DNA of 64,000 nt from Kineosporia aurantiaca JCM 3230 (GCA_000719025.1 JODP01000013.1:62001-126000); one strand, 5' to 3'. Numbered from the stretch's first letter, positions 34,079-42,025 are shown. Notes: generated by a model from the sequence alone, not told the origin. Translations and numbers: made by a program.

Positions 34079-37000
34079 CCGCATCACCAAGCTGCTGATC
34101 GCCAACCGCGGGGAGATCGCCGGCCGGATCATCCGCAGCGCCCAGGAGCTCAGGCTGGCCACCGTCGCCGTGTTCTCCGAGGCCGACCGCAGCGCCGCCC
34201 ACGTGCAGCTGGCCGACGAAGCGGTGCTGCTGGGCCCCACTCCCCCGGCCGAGAGCTACCTCAACGTGGACGCCATCCTGCGCGCCGCGGTCAGCACCGG
34301 CGCCGACGCGATCCACCCGGGCTACGGCTTCCTTTCCGAAGACACCCGGTTCGCTGCTCAGGTCGAGGCGGCCGGGCTGACCTTCGTCGGCCCCACTCCC
34401 GAACAGCTCCGGGTTTTCGGGGCCAAGCACACGGCCCGCGCCGCGGCCCAAGCCGTTGGCGTACCGATCTTTCCGGGCACCGGGCTGCTGGAGGACGCCG
34501 ATGCCGCGGTGGCCGCCGTAGAGGCCATCGGCTACCCGGTCATGCTCAAGGCCACCGGTGGGGGTGGAGGCATCGGCATGGTGGTCTGCCATGACCCGGA
34601 TCAGCTGCGGGCAGGTTTCGAGCGGGTGACCCGGACGGCGGCCCAGAACTTCGGCTCGGCCGGGGTCTTCGCCGAGCGGTACGTGGAGCACGCCCGGCAC
34701 GTGGAGGTCCAGATCTTCGGCAACGGCGCCGGGGACGTGGTCTCCCTCGGCGACCGGGACTGCTCGCTGCAACGCCGCAACCAGAAGGTCGTGGAGGAGG
34801 CGCCCGCTCCGGCGCTGCCCGACCACGTCCGCGAAGAGCTGCACGACGCGGCCCGGCGCCTGGCCGCCTCGGTCGGGTACCGATCCGCGGGAACGGTCGA
34901 GTTCGTCTACGACGCCGAGCGGGAAGTAGCTTCGTTCCTGGAGGTCAATGCCCGCCTGCAGGTCGAGCACCCGGTCACCGAGCAGGTCACCGGGATTGAC
35001 CTGGTGGCCTGGATGCTCCGCCTGGCCGGCGGGGAGAAGAACCTGCTGGACCCTTACCTCGACTCGGGGACCGTTCCGGTCCAGGGTCATGCCGTGGAGG
35101 CCCGGATCTACGCCGAGGACCCGGCCAACGGTTTCCGCCCGAGCGCCGGCCGGCTGACCGGCGTCACGCTCCCCTCGGATGTCCGGGTCGACGGCTGGGT
35201 GCAGACCGGCACCGAGGTCACCCCCGCCTACGACCCGCTGTTGGCCAAGATCATCGTCACCGCCACCGACCGGGACACCGCCCTGGATCACCTCGGCGCC
35301 GCCCTGGCCGCCACCCGGATGGACGGTATTGAGGTCAATCTCGGCCTTCTGCGGGCGATTCCGGATCTTCCCGAGGTCCGTACAGCCACGCACACCACGC
35401 ACACCCTCGACCACGTAGGCGACCCCGAGCCCCGGATCACGGTCGAAAGAGCCGGATTGATGACGACCGTGCAGGACGTCGAGGGACGCCTCGGTCTGTG
35501 GCAGGTCGGGGTCCCACCGAGCGGGGCCATGGACGACCGGTCGCTCCGGCTGGCGAACCTGGCTCTGGGCAACACCCCCAAGGCGGCGGGCCTGGAATGC
35601 ACGGCAACCGGTCCGGTGCTGACCTTTTCGCACGAAACCCGGATCTGCATCACGGGAGCACCGGCTCCGGCCACGGTCGACGGCACGGAGGTTCCGATGT
35701 GGGAACCGATCACGGTCCCGGCGGGCGGTTCCCTGGAAATTGGTGACGCCCGCACCGGGCTGCGAACCTATGTCGCCTTCGCGGGTGGCCTGGACGTTCC
35801 CGAATATCTGGGCAGCGCGGCCACCTTCACCCTGGGGCAGTTCGGCGGGCACGGCGGACGGGCACTGCGGCTGGGCGACACCCTGCGGACCAACCCGACC
35901 TCCACCCAGGTGGGCCGACCGATCGAGGCGGACCGGCGTCCATCATTTACTGATCATTGGGAACTGGCGGTCACCGAGGGCCCGCATGGAGCACCGGAGT
36001 TCTTCACCCGCGAGGACATCGACACCCTCTACCGCACCCGCTACGGCGTGCACTTCAACTCGGCGCGCACCGGCGTGCGGCTGATCGGGCCCAAGCCGGC
36101 CTGGGCCCGTACCGACGGCGGCGAGTCCGGCCTGCACCCGTCCAACATTCACGACAACGCCTACTCCGTGGGATCTCTCGACTTCACCGGCGACACCCCG
36201 ATCCTTCTCGGCCCGGACGGGCCCAGCCTGGGGGGTTTCGTCTGCCCGGTCACCGTGGTCACCGCCGACCGCTGGAAACTCGGGCAACTGCGACCGGGCG
36301 ACACCGTGTCGTTCGTCCCGGTCCGAGCCTCGGCGGCGCCCTCAAGAACGATCCTCGACCTGCCCACATACCTTTCCGGCGGCGATGGCGATGACGGCGT
36401 GCTCGCGCGCCTCGACGGCAACCCCACCGTCACCTACCGCCGTTCGGGCGACGACAACCTCCTCGTCGAATACGGCGATCTGGTACTGGATCTCGGTCTG
36501 CGCGCCCGGGTCCACGCGCTGCACACCGCGCTGGCCGAGCTCGCCCACCCGGGCGTCATCGACCTGACCCCCGGCATCCGGTCCCTGCAGATCCACGTCG
36601 ACCCGGACGTCCTTCCGATCCCGAAGCTCCTGGGGCTGCTCACCGAGCTCGAGCCGACCCTTCCCGACGCAACCGACCTGGTCGTCCCCAGCCGGCGCGT
36701 TCGTCTGCCGCTGAGCTGGGATGATCCGGCGACCCGGCTGGCCATCGAGCGGTACATGGCCGGAGTGCGCGACGACGCACCCTGGTGCCCGTGGAACATC
36801 GAGTTCATCCGTCGGATCAACGGCCTCGAAAGCACGGACGACGTGTACCGCACCGTTTTCGACGCCGAATACCTGGTGCTCGGGCTGGGCGACGTCTACC
36901 TGGGCGCACCGGTCGCCACCCCCCTCGACCCGCGTCACCGACTGGTCACCACCAAGTACAACCCGGCCCGCACCTGGACCGCGGAGAACTCGGTCGGGAT

Positions 37001-37643
37001 CGGAGGGGCCTACCTCTGCATCTACGGCATGGAAGGCCCCGGGGGTTATCAGTTCGTCGGCCGCACCACCCAGGTCTGGAGCACCTACCCGAAGCCCGGC
37101 GAGAATCCCTGGAAGCTCGACTTCTTCGACCGGATCAGCTGGTACCCGGTTTCCCCCGAAGAACTTCTCGACCTGCGCGCCGACCTGGCCGCCGGGCGTG
37201 GTGGCCTGGACATCACCGACGACACGTTCTCCCTGGCCGAACACGAACGGTTCCTGGTCGAGAACGCCGACTCGATCGCCGAGTTCCGGCAACGTCAGCA
37301 GGCCGCGTTCGCGGTAGAGCGGGCGGCCTGGGAGGCGGCCGGCGAGTTCGACCGGGCCGAGCAGGCGGCCGCGTCAGTGGTGCCCGAACCGGTCGACGTG
37401 GAGGTCCCGGTGGGAGGGATTCGGGTCGACGCGCCGTTCGTGGCCAGTGTCTGGAAGGTAGCGGTTTCCGTGGGTGACCTGGTCGAGAAGGGCCAGACCC
37501 TGATGGCTCTGGAGGCAATGAAGATGGAGACCAGCATCGAGGCCCCCTGCGACGGGGTGGTGAGCCTGGTCGCGGCCTCCCCAGGCACCCAGGTCGCTCC
37601 GGGTGACGCGCTGGTCGTGCTCGCCCCCAGGGCTGCCGAGTGA
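34071..37643 (+). CDS. Biotin-dependent urea/guanidine carboxylase
   Basis: 1190 aa, GTG start. Biotin carboxylase domain at 1-450 (LLIANRGEIAGRII, MLKATGGGGGIGMV, EVNARLQVEHPVTE), then two KipA/KipI-like carboxyltransferase halves (VGVPPSGAMDDRSLRLAN; GLHPSNIHDNAYSVGSLDFTGD around 688-706), and a C-terminal biotinyl domain with Lys1151 in ALEAMKMET. It makes allophanate from urea, or carboxyguanidine from guanidine. Two DUF1989 genes in the operon argue for guanidine in at least some relatives. An Asn/Asp choice in the carboxyltransferase site is thought to separate the two; the HPSN (Asn692) and HDN (Asn696) segment is where I would look. Confidence 0.9.
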   Translation: MADRITKLLIANRGEIAGRIIRSAQELRLATVAVFSEADRSAAHVQLADEAVLLGPTPPAESYLNVDAILRAAVSTGADAIHPGYGFLSEDTRFAAQVEAAGLTFVGPTPEQLRVFGAKHTARAAAQAVGVPIFPGTGLLEDADAAVAAVEAIGYPVMLKATGGGGGIGMVVCHDPDQLRAGFERVTRTAAQNFGSAGVFAERYVEHARHVEVQIFGNGAGDVVSLGDRDCSLQRRNQKVVEEAPAPALPDHVREELHDAARRLAASVGYRSAGTVEFVYDAEREVASFLEVNARLQVEHPVTEQVTGIDLVAWMLRLAGGEKNLLDPYLDSGTVPVQGHAVEARIYAEDPANGFRPSAGRLTGVTLPSDVRVDGWVQTGTEVTPAYDPLLAKIIVTATDRDTALDHLGAALAATRMDGIEVNLGLLRAIPDLPEVRTATHTTHTLDHVGDPEPRITVERAGLMTTVQDVEGRLGLWQVGVPPSGAMDDRSLRLANLALGNTPKAAGLECTATGPVLTFSHETRICITGAPAPATVDGTEVPMWEPITVPAGGSLEIGDARTGLRTYVAFAGGLDVPEYLGSAATFTLGQFGGHGGRALRLGDTLRTNPTSTQVGRPIEADRRPSFTDHWELAVTEGPHGAPEFFTREDIDTLYRTRYGVHFNSARTGVRLIGPKPAWARTDGGESGLHPSNIHDNAYSVGSLDFTGDTPILLGPDGPSLGGFVCPVTVVTADRWKLGQLRPGDTVSFVPVRASAAPSRTILDLPTYLSGGDGDDGVLARLDGNPTVTYRRSGDDNLLVEYGDLVLDLGLRARVHALHTALAELAHPGVIDLTPGIRSLQIHVDPDVLPIPKLLGLLTELEPTLPDATDLVVPSRRVRLPLSWDDPATRLAIERYMAGVRDDAPWCPWNIEFIRRINGLESTDDVYRTVFDAEYLVLGLGDVYLGAPVATPLDPRHRLVTTKYNPARTWTAENSVGIGGAYLCIYGMEGPGGYQFVGRTTQVWSTYPKPGENPWKLDFFDRISWYPVSPEELLDLRADLAAGRGGLDITDDTFSLAEHERFLVENADSIAEFRQRQQAAFAVERAAWEAAGEFDRAEQAAASVVPEPVDVEVPVGGIRVDAPFVASVWKVAVSVGDLVEKGQTLMALEAMKMETSIEAPCDGVVSLVAASPGTQVAPGDALVVLAPRAAE

Positions 37644-39316
37644 GGGGGGAGGCGGTCTCTGCGGCCCGTCCCGAGATCTGGATCGGCCGGCGGGACCCGG
37701 ACGCGATCTCGGCCGACCTCGCCGCCGCCCAGGGTCCACTGGCCGGCCTGCTGCTGGCGGTCAAGAACAACGTGGACGTGGACGGTTTCGTCACCACCGC
37801 GGCCTGCCCCAGCTTCGCAGACAAGCCCGCGGCCGAGGACGCGCCGGCGGTCGCCCGACTGCGGGCCGCCGGGGCGACCGTGGTCGGGGTGACGAACCTC
37901 GACCAGTTCGCCACCGGTCTGGTCGGGCAACGCAGCCCTCACGGCGGGGTACGCGACGCGCGCCGACCCGACTACATCTCGGGCGGCTCCAGCTCCGGCT
38001 CCGCAGTGGCCGTGGCCCTGGGCCTGGCCGACATCGCGATCGGCACCGACACCGCCGGATCCGGGCGTATCCCGGCATCCCTCCAGGGGATCGTCGGGAT
38101 CAAGCCGACCCTCGGCGTGGTCTCGACCGAGGGCGTCGTACCCGCCTGTCGCTCGTGGGACGCGGTGACGATCCTCGCCCGCGACCTCGACACCGCGTCG
38201 CTGGCGATGAGCTTCATGGCCGGCGGTCCCGGCACCCGGCCCTGGCCCGTCGACGCTCCGCTGGCCGCACCCGTCGCTGCCCACATCGCCGTCCCCGCAT
38301 TCCTGCCCGGTCTTTCCGAGAGCTGGGCCGCGGCGTTCGGCGATGCCGTCGAACGGCTGCGCGCCGACGGATGCACCGTGGAGGAGATCGACTTCGACAC
38401 CTTCCTCGACGCCGCCAAGCTGCTCTACAACGGTGCTCTCGTCGCCGAGCGGCACGCTGCGGTGGGTGATTTCATCGACGCCCACCTCGACGACCCCGCG
38501 GTCGATCCCACCGTCGGCGCGATCATCGCCCGCGCCGGCACCCTCACCGCCAGTGCCATGGTGCGCGACCAGGCCCGGCTCGAAGAGCTGCGCCAGACCT
38601 CGCTCGCCCTTCTGGACGGCTTCGACGCTCTGCTGGTCCCCACCGCCCCCGGTCACCCGTCCATCGCCGAGGTCGCCGCCGACCCGGTGGGCGTGAACTC
38701 CTGGATGGGCACCTATACCAACTTCTGCAACCTCTTCGATCTGTGCGGCGTGGCCGTCCCCTCCGGGACCGCCGACGACGCCCAGTTCGGCGTCACCGTT
38801 CTGGCCCGCCCCTTCCACGACGCCCTGGCCCTCGACCTGGCCCGCCGCGTCCAGTTGCTCCCGCCCTCGGTCGCGGTGGACGGCGCCGCCCCTGCCCGCA
38901 CCTCGCCGGGCCCCTGGCCCGTCGGCGCCGGCCTGGCCACCGAACGCCTGCTCGTCGTGGGTGCCCACCTCAAGGGCCAGCCGCTGTCCGGCGAACTTGA
39001 GCGGATCGGCGCCCGTTGGGCCGGTCCCATGGCCACGGCCCCGGCCTACCACCTCACCGCCCTGGACACCGTGCCGCCCAAGCCCGGCCTCGAACGGGTC
39101 GGCCCCGACGGCTCCACGATCGCCGGTGAGATCTGGGAGGTCTCGGTGGGTGCGCTCGGAAAGTTCCTGGCCGCCCTGCCCGCCCCGATGAATCTGGGCC
39201 GGGTCGAGCTGTCCGACGGAACCTGGGTGGTCGGATTCGGCTGCGCGGTTGAGGCCGCGCGGTCCGGTCAGGACATCACGGCGTACGGAGGGTGGAGGAA
39301 CTGGCTCGATCGGTAG
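37640..39316 (+). CDS. atzF: Allophanate hydrolase
   Basis: 558 aa, GTG start overlapping the carboxylase stop. The amidase-signature domain shows Lys42 (AVKNNVDVDG), the Gly/Ser-rich block at 115-121 with the cis-Ser, and the nucleophile Ser141 in DTAGSGRIP. The C-terminal domain (LLVVGAHLKGQPL to the end at GGWRNWL) is the AtzF/allophanate-hydrolase-specific module. It converts allophanate to ammonia and CO2, completing the ATP-driven route. The stop codon is directly followed, without any gap, by the 3' end of the tRNA-Arg gene on the other strand, so no terminator for this operon exists before the tRNA array. Confidence 0.92.
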   Translation: MRGEAVSAARPEIWIGRRDPDAISADLAAAQGPLAGLLLAVKNNVDVDGFVTTAACPSFADKPAAEDAPAVARLRAAGATVVGVTNLDQFATGLVGQRSPHGGVRDARRPDYISGGSSSGSAVAVALGLADIAIGTDTAGSGRIPASLQGIVGIKPTLGVVSTEGVVPACRSWDAVTILARDLDTASLAMSFMAGGPGTRPWPVDAPLAAPVAAHIAVPAFLPGLSESWAAAFGDAVERLRADGCTVEEIDFDTFLDAAKLLYNGALVAERHAAVGDFIDAHLDDPAVDPTVGAIIARAGTLTASAMVRDQARLEELRQTSLALLDGFDALLVPTAPGHPSIAEVAADPVGVNSWMGTYTNFCNLFDLCGVAVPSGTADDAQFGVTVLARPFHDALALDLARRVQLLPPSVAVDGAAPARTSPGPWPVGAGLATERLLVVGAHLKGQPLSGELERIGARWAGPMATAPAYHLTALDTVPPKPGLERVGPDGSTIAGEIWEVSVGALGKFLAALPAPMNLGRVELSDGTWVVGFGCAVEAARSGQDITAYGGWRNWLDR

Positions 39317-39390
39317 TGCCCCCAGACGGACTCGAACCGCCGACCTCCACGTTCGTAGCGTGGCGCGCTGTCCAACTGCGCTATGGGGGC
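39317..39390 (-). tRNA. tRNA-Arg (anticodon ACG)
   Basis: 74 nt. Acceptor GCCCCCA/TGGGGGC with A73, D stem GCGC/GCGC, anticodon stem CCACG/CGTGG with loop CTACGAA, T stem with one wobble pair. Canonical. Last gene of the array in transcription order; its 3' base abuts the stop codon of the convergent allophanate hydrolase gene. CCA is not encoded. Confidence 0.95.
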
Positions 39391-39402
39391 TTGCTTTACT
39401 GC

Positions 39403-39475
39403 GTACCGCCGCGGGAATCGAACCCACGTCTCTCGCTCCACAAGCGAGTGTGCTGCCACTGCACCAAAGCGGCTC
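39403..39475 (-). tRNA. tRNA-His-like (anticodon GTG), imperfect acceptor
   Basis: Anticodon arm CTCGC-TTGTGGA-GCGAG and D arm GTGC/GCAC are perfect, and the T arm GTGGG/CCCGC pairs. The acceptor does not: the 5' side reads GAGCCGCTT and the 3' side GGCGGTA followed by C. Only about four or five pairs form in any register. The C at position 73 fits histidine identity. Probably a decaying or unusually structured tRNA; 5' end is uncertain by 2 nt. Confidence 0.6.
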
Positions 39476-39491
39476 GTGCGTCAAAAGATCG

Positions 39492-39565
39492 TGCCTGTGG
39501 AGAGATTCGAACCCACAACCTTCGCGTTCTGAACGCGACGCCTCTACCAGTTGGGCTACACAGGC
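39492..39565 (-). tRNA. Class I tRNA with leucine anticodon CAG
   Basis: 74 nt. Acceptor GCCTGTG/CACAGGC (7 bp) with A73; D region GCCC...GGC; anticodon stem TCGCG/CGCGA with loop TTCAGAA; variable loop only 5 nt (AGGTT); T stem GTGGG/CTCTC has a T-T mismatch and a wobble. Bacterial tRNA-Leu is normally class II with a long variable arm, so this is atypical. Anticodon CAG would read CUG. Confidence 0.75.
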
Positions 39566-39588
39566 CTGCTCATTACCTCTTCACTCCG

Positions 39589-39662
39589 TACCCGCAGCGG
39601 GACTCGAACCCGCACCATCCGAGGTTTGAGCTCGGCGCCTCTGCCGATTGGGCCACGCGGGC
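39589..39662 (-). tRNA. Class I tRNA with leucine anticodon CAA
   Basis: 74 nt. Acceptor GCCCGCG/TGCGGGT uses two G-T wobbles, A73; D stem GCC/GGC; anticodon stem CCGAG/CTCGG with loop CTCAAAC; 5-nt variable loop ATGGT; perfect T stem GCGGG/CCCGC. Shares the CCCAAT-GGCAGAGGC D-arm style with its two neighbours. Anticodon CAA would read UUG. Confidence 0.75.
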
Positions 39663-39666
39663 TCCG

Positions 39667-39739
39667 TGTCGGTGGCAGGACTCGAACCTGCACCACCCAG
39701 ACCCTCGATCTGGTGCCTCTGCCATTGGGCTACACCGAC
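39667..39739 (-). tRNA. Class I tRNA with leucine anticodon GAG
   Basis: 73 nt. Acceptor GTCGGTG/CACCGAC with A73; D stem GCC/GGC; anticodon stem CCAGA/TCTGG with loop TCGAGGG; 5-nt variable loop GTGGT; perfect T stem GCAGG/CCTGC. Fully foldable as a class I cloverleaf. Anticodon GAG would read CUC and CUU. Confidence 0.8.
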
Positions 39740-39754
39740 ATTCTCTTTCGAACG

Positions 39755-39827
39755 CAGGGGCGACAGGACTCGAACCTGCGGCACGCGGTTTTGGAGACCG
39801 CTGCTCTTCCATCTGAGCTACGCCCCT
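39755..39827 (-). tRNA. trnW: tRNA-Trp (anticodon CCA)
   Basis: 73 nt. Acceptor AGGGGCG/CGCCCCT with G73 (the bacterial Trp discriminator), D stem GCTC/GAGC, anticodon stem GCGGT/ACCGC with loop CTCCAAA, T stem GCAGG/CCTGT with one wobble. Canonical. First gene of the array in transcription order, starting 10 nt after the T-run of the upstream terminator. It is not followed by secE-nusG as the usual housekeeping copy often is. Confidence 0.95.
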
Positions 39828-39836
39828 CGGACAACG

Positions 39837-39874
39837 AAAAAGCGCCGCCTCCCGGATTTTCCTGGGAGCGGCGC
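39837..39874 (-). terminator. Intrinsic terminator between the leader ORF and the tRNA array
   Basis: On the minus strand GCGCCGCTCCCAGG (39874-39861) pairs, with a small bulge, with CCGGGAGGCGGCGC (39855-39842) around AAAAT, followed by five T (39841-39837). It is the clearest Rho-independent terminator of the window. It stands directly in front of the tRNA array, so either it ends the leader transcript or it controls entry into the array. Confidence 0.85.
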
Positions 39875-39880
39875 CTTCGT

Positions 39881-39904
39881 GAACCCTGATCATCTTCAGG
39901 GTTC
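39881..39904 (-). promoter_or_regulatory. Hairpin spanning the leader ORF stop codon
   Basis: GAACCCTGA (39881-39889) and TCAGGGTTC (39896-39904) are perfect 9-bp arms with a 6-nt loop. The TGA of the small ORF lies in one arm. Together with the following terminator and an internal GCGCCG/CGGCGC stem (39942-39957) this gives several hairpins in a row, as in attenuators. Confidence 0.6.
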
Positions 39905-40018
39905 GGAAGGGCCTCCCGGAGACTCCGGCCGGGCCTGGTGCGCGCCGTTTCGGCGCCCCAACAGGCCCTCTTCAAGGCCGACCAGAAGCAGTGCGAGGGA
40001 CAGTCGGGGAGTGAACAT
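39896..40018 (-). CDS. Leucine-rich 40-residue leader-type peptide
   Basis: ATG at 40018-40016 preceded by GAAGGAG 9 nt upstream. The product begins MFTPRLSLALLLVGLEEGLL and continues GRRNGAHQARPESPGGPSEP. Eight of residues 6-20 are Leu, encoded by CTG, CTC, CTT and TTG; no CTA or TTA. Two hairpins follow, the second a terminator, and then the tRNA array. It may be a leader peptide of a leucine-responsive attenuator, or a tiny membrane protein (one hydrophobic stretch). Only sequence layout supports it. Confidence 0.5.
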   Translation of the reverse strand: MFTPRLSLALLLVGLEEGLLGRRNGAHQARPESPGGPSEP

Positions 40019-40088
40019 CGCTCTGGCTCCTTCGGGGTGGTCGGGCTGTTGGGTAAGAGAATGACACGGGCCGGATCGGCTCGCCAGG

Positions 40089-40117
40089 CATTTAAAGAAG
40101 CGCCCATATGTAACCAA
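40089..40117 (-). promoter_or_regulatory. Candidate promoter for the leader ORF
   Basis: On the minus strand TTGGTT (40117-40112) and TAAATG (40094-40089) are 17 bp apart, a sigma-70-like arrangement in an otherwise unusually AT-rich patch. It would start RNA about 60 nt before the leader ATG. On the plus strand TTGACG (40121-40126) is a possible -35 for the GH54 gene, but no convincing -10 follows. Confidence 0.45.
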
Positions 40118-40191
40118 ACGTTGACGCAATAGACCATTGCGCGTGACACTCAATGCGCACGCTCCGACCCCTGACGAGGAGCTACTTCACC

Positions 40192-42021
40192 ATGCGCCTT
40201 TATCGAGTCTCACTCACTCTCGCCATGGCTGTCCTGGGCCTGGTTCTGGCCACCCTGATCGGCCTGCCGGGCACCGCCCAGGCCGCCACGAACGGTCCCT
40301 GCGACATCTACGCGGCGGCCGGAACGCCCTGCGTGGCCGCGCACAGCACGACCAGGGCCCTGTTCGGCACCTACAACGGGCCGCTCTACCAACTCACCCG
40401 CGCCTCCGACAAGACCACCCACGACGTGGGACTGCTGGCCGCCGGTGGCTACGCCGACGCCGGTGACCACGACCGGTTCTGCAACGCCACCACGTGCAGT
40501 ATCACCAAGATCTACGACCAGACGTCGCGGCACAACGACCTGACCGTCTCTCCCGCCGGCACCGCGGGGGCGGCCGATTATCCCTCTGATGCAAGCGTTC
40601 TCGCGGTTACGGCCGGTGGGCACAAGGTCTACGGCGTCTACATCTCGCCCCAGCACGGCTACCGCAAGACGGCCGCCTCCGGCACGGCCCGGGCCGGTCA
40701 GGCCGAGGGCATGTACATGGTCGCCAGTGGCACGCACGTCGGCTCGGACTGCTGCTTCGACTACGGAAATGCCGAGATCCAGGTGGCGGACACCGGCAAC
40801 GGGCACATGGACGCCGTAAGCATCGCCACCACCTGCTATTTCGCTCCTTGCACCGGATCCGGTCCCTGGGTCGAGGCCGACCTGGAGAACGGCATGTTCC
40901 AGGGGGCGAACGGCTCCAATACGGCGAACCTCGGGAACAGCAGTACCTACGTCACGGCCTTGCTGAAGAACAACGGCCAGACGACTTACGCCCTCAAAGG
41001 CGGGAATTCGCAATCCGGAGGCCTGAGCACCTGGTGGAACGGTGATCTGCCGAACCGCGGCGGATACAAGCCGATGCAGCAGGAGGGCTCGATCATCCTC
41101 GGTACCGGTGGCGACAACAGCAACCGGAACCGGGGCACGTTCTTCGAGGGCGTGATGACGTCCGGCTACCCGACCGACGCGGCGGACAACACCGTGCAGG
41201 CCAACATCGTGGCCGCGGGCTACTCCGGCCAGACGTTCACCCCGAACGGCCCGCAGGGCACGATCACCGGTCCGGGCGGCAAGTGCGTGGACGTCGCCGC
41301 CGACGACACCGGCGTCAACAACGCGGGCGTGCAGCTCTGGGACTGCCAGAACTACGCAATCGACCAGCACTGGCAGCATTTCGCCGACAACTCGCTGCGC
41401 ACCCTGGGCCGTTGCCTCGACGTCGTCAACAACAGCTCAGCCAACGACGCCCTGGTCGAGCTCTACGACTGCAACGGGGTCGGCGGGCAGAAGTGGGTCC
41501 AGCAGGCCGACGGATCGATCAGGAACCCGCAGTCCGGGCGGTGTCTCGACTCCCCCAACGGCTCGACCGCGAACGGCGTCCAGCTGCGCATCCACGACTG
41601 CAACGGTGCCGCGGCCCAGAAGTTCGCGATCAACGGGGGCGGGATGGCGGTGGGTCCGGGCAGTAAGTGCGTGGACGTCGCGGCCGACGACACCGGGGTC
41701 AACGGCACCGCGGTGCAGTTGTGGGACTGCCAGTCCTACGCCGTCGACCAGCACTGGGTACAGACCAGCAACGGCGGTTTGCGGACGCTCGGACGGTGCC
41801 TGGACATCGTCGGGAACGGAACCGCCAACGACACCCAGGTCGAGCTCTGGGACTGCAACGGAGTCACCGGTCAGGTCTGGGTGCAACAGGCTGACGGCTC
41901 GGTGAAGAACCCGCAGTCGGGCCGTTGTCTGGACGCCCCGGACGGGACGACCACCAACGGGACCCGGCTGCGGATCCACGACTGCAACGGCTCAGCGGCC
42001 CAGAAGTTCGCGCTGAGCTAG
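40192..42021 (+). CDS. Secreted GH54 alpha-L-arabinofuranosidase with two ricin-B lectin domains
   Basis: 609 aa from ATG 40192 (GAGGAG 12 nt upstream). Sec signal: MRLYRVSLTLAMAVLGLVLA to about AQA-ATNGP. Residues 30-350 match the AbfB/GH54 catalytic domain (GPCDIYAAAGTPCVAAHSTTRALFGTYNGPLYQL; nucleophile Glu319 in FFEGVMTSGYPTDAADN). From about 360 there are two ricin-type beta-trefoils with GKCVDVAADDTGVN, QLWDCQ and GRCLD repeats; the two are near-duplicates. Fungal GH54 enzymes carry an arabinose-binding CBM42 at this place, so the lectin (CBM13-like) replacement is notable. It should release arabinose from arabinan or arabinoxylan outside the cell. Confidence 0.9.
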   Translation: MRLYRVSLTLAMAVLGLVLATLIGLPGTAQAATNGPCDIYAAAGTPCVAAHSTTRALFGTYNGPLYQLTRASDKTTHDVGLLAAGGYADAGDHDRFCNATTCSITKIYDQTSRHNDLTVSPAGTAGAADYPSDASVLAVTAGGHKVYGVYISPQHGYRKTAASGTARAGQAEGMYMVASGTHVGSDCCFDYGNAEIQVADTGNGHMDAVSIATTCYFAPCTGSGPWVEADLENGMFQGANGSNTANLGNSSTYVTALLKNNGQTTYALKGGNSQSGGLSTWWNGDLPNRGGYKPMQQEGSIILGTGGDNSNRNRGTFFEGVMTSGYPTDAADNTVQANIVAAGYSGQTFTPNGPQGTITGPGGKCVDVAADDTGVNNAGVQLWDCQNYAIDQHWQHFADNSLRTLGRCLDVVNNSSANDALVELYDCNGVGGQKWVQQADGSIRNPQSGRCLDSPNGSTANGVQLRIHDCNGAAAQKFAINGGGMAVGPGSKCVDVAADDTGVNGTAVQLWDCQSYAVDQHWVQTSNGGLRTLGRCLDIVGNGTANDTQVELWDCNGVTGQVWVQQADGSVKNPQSGRCLDAPDGTTTNGTRLRIHDCNGSAAQKFALS

Positions 42022-42025
42022 CCGG

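Noticed and set aside
39403..39827. tmRNA or rRNA-linked tRNA cluster
   Set aside because: No tmRNA landmarks (tag ORF, pseudoknots) and no rRNA sequence nearby; the units are individual tRNAs.
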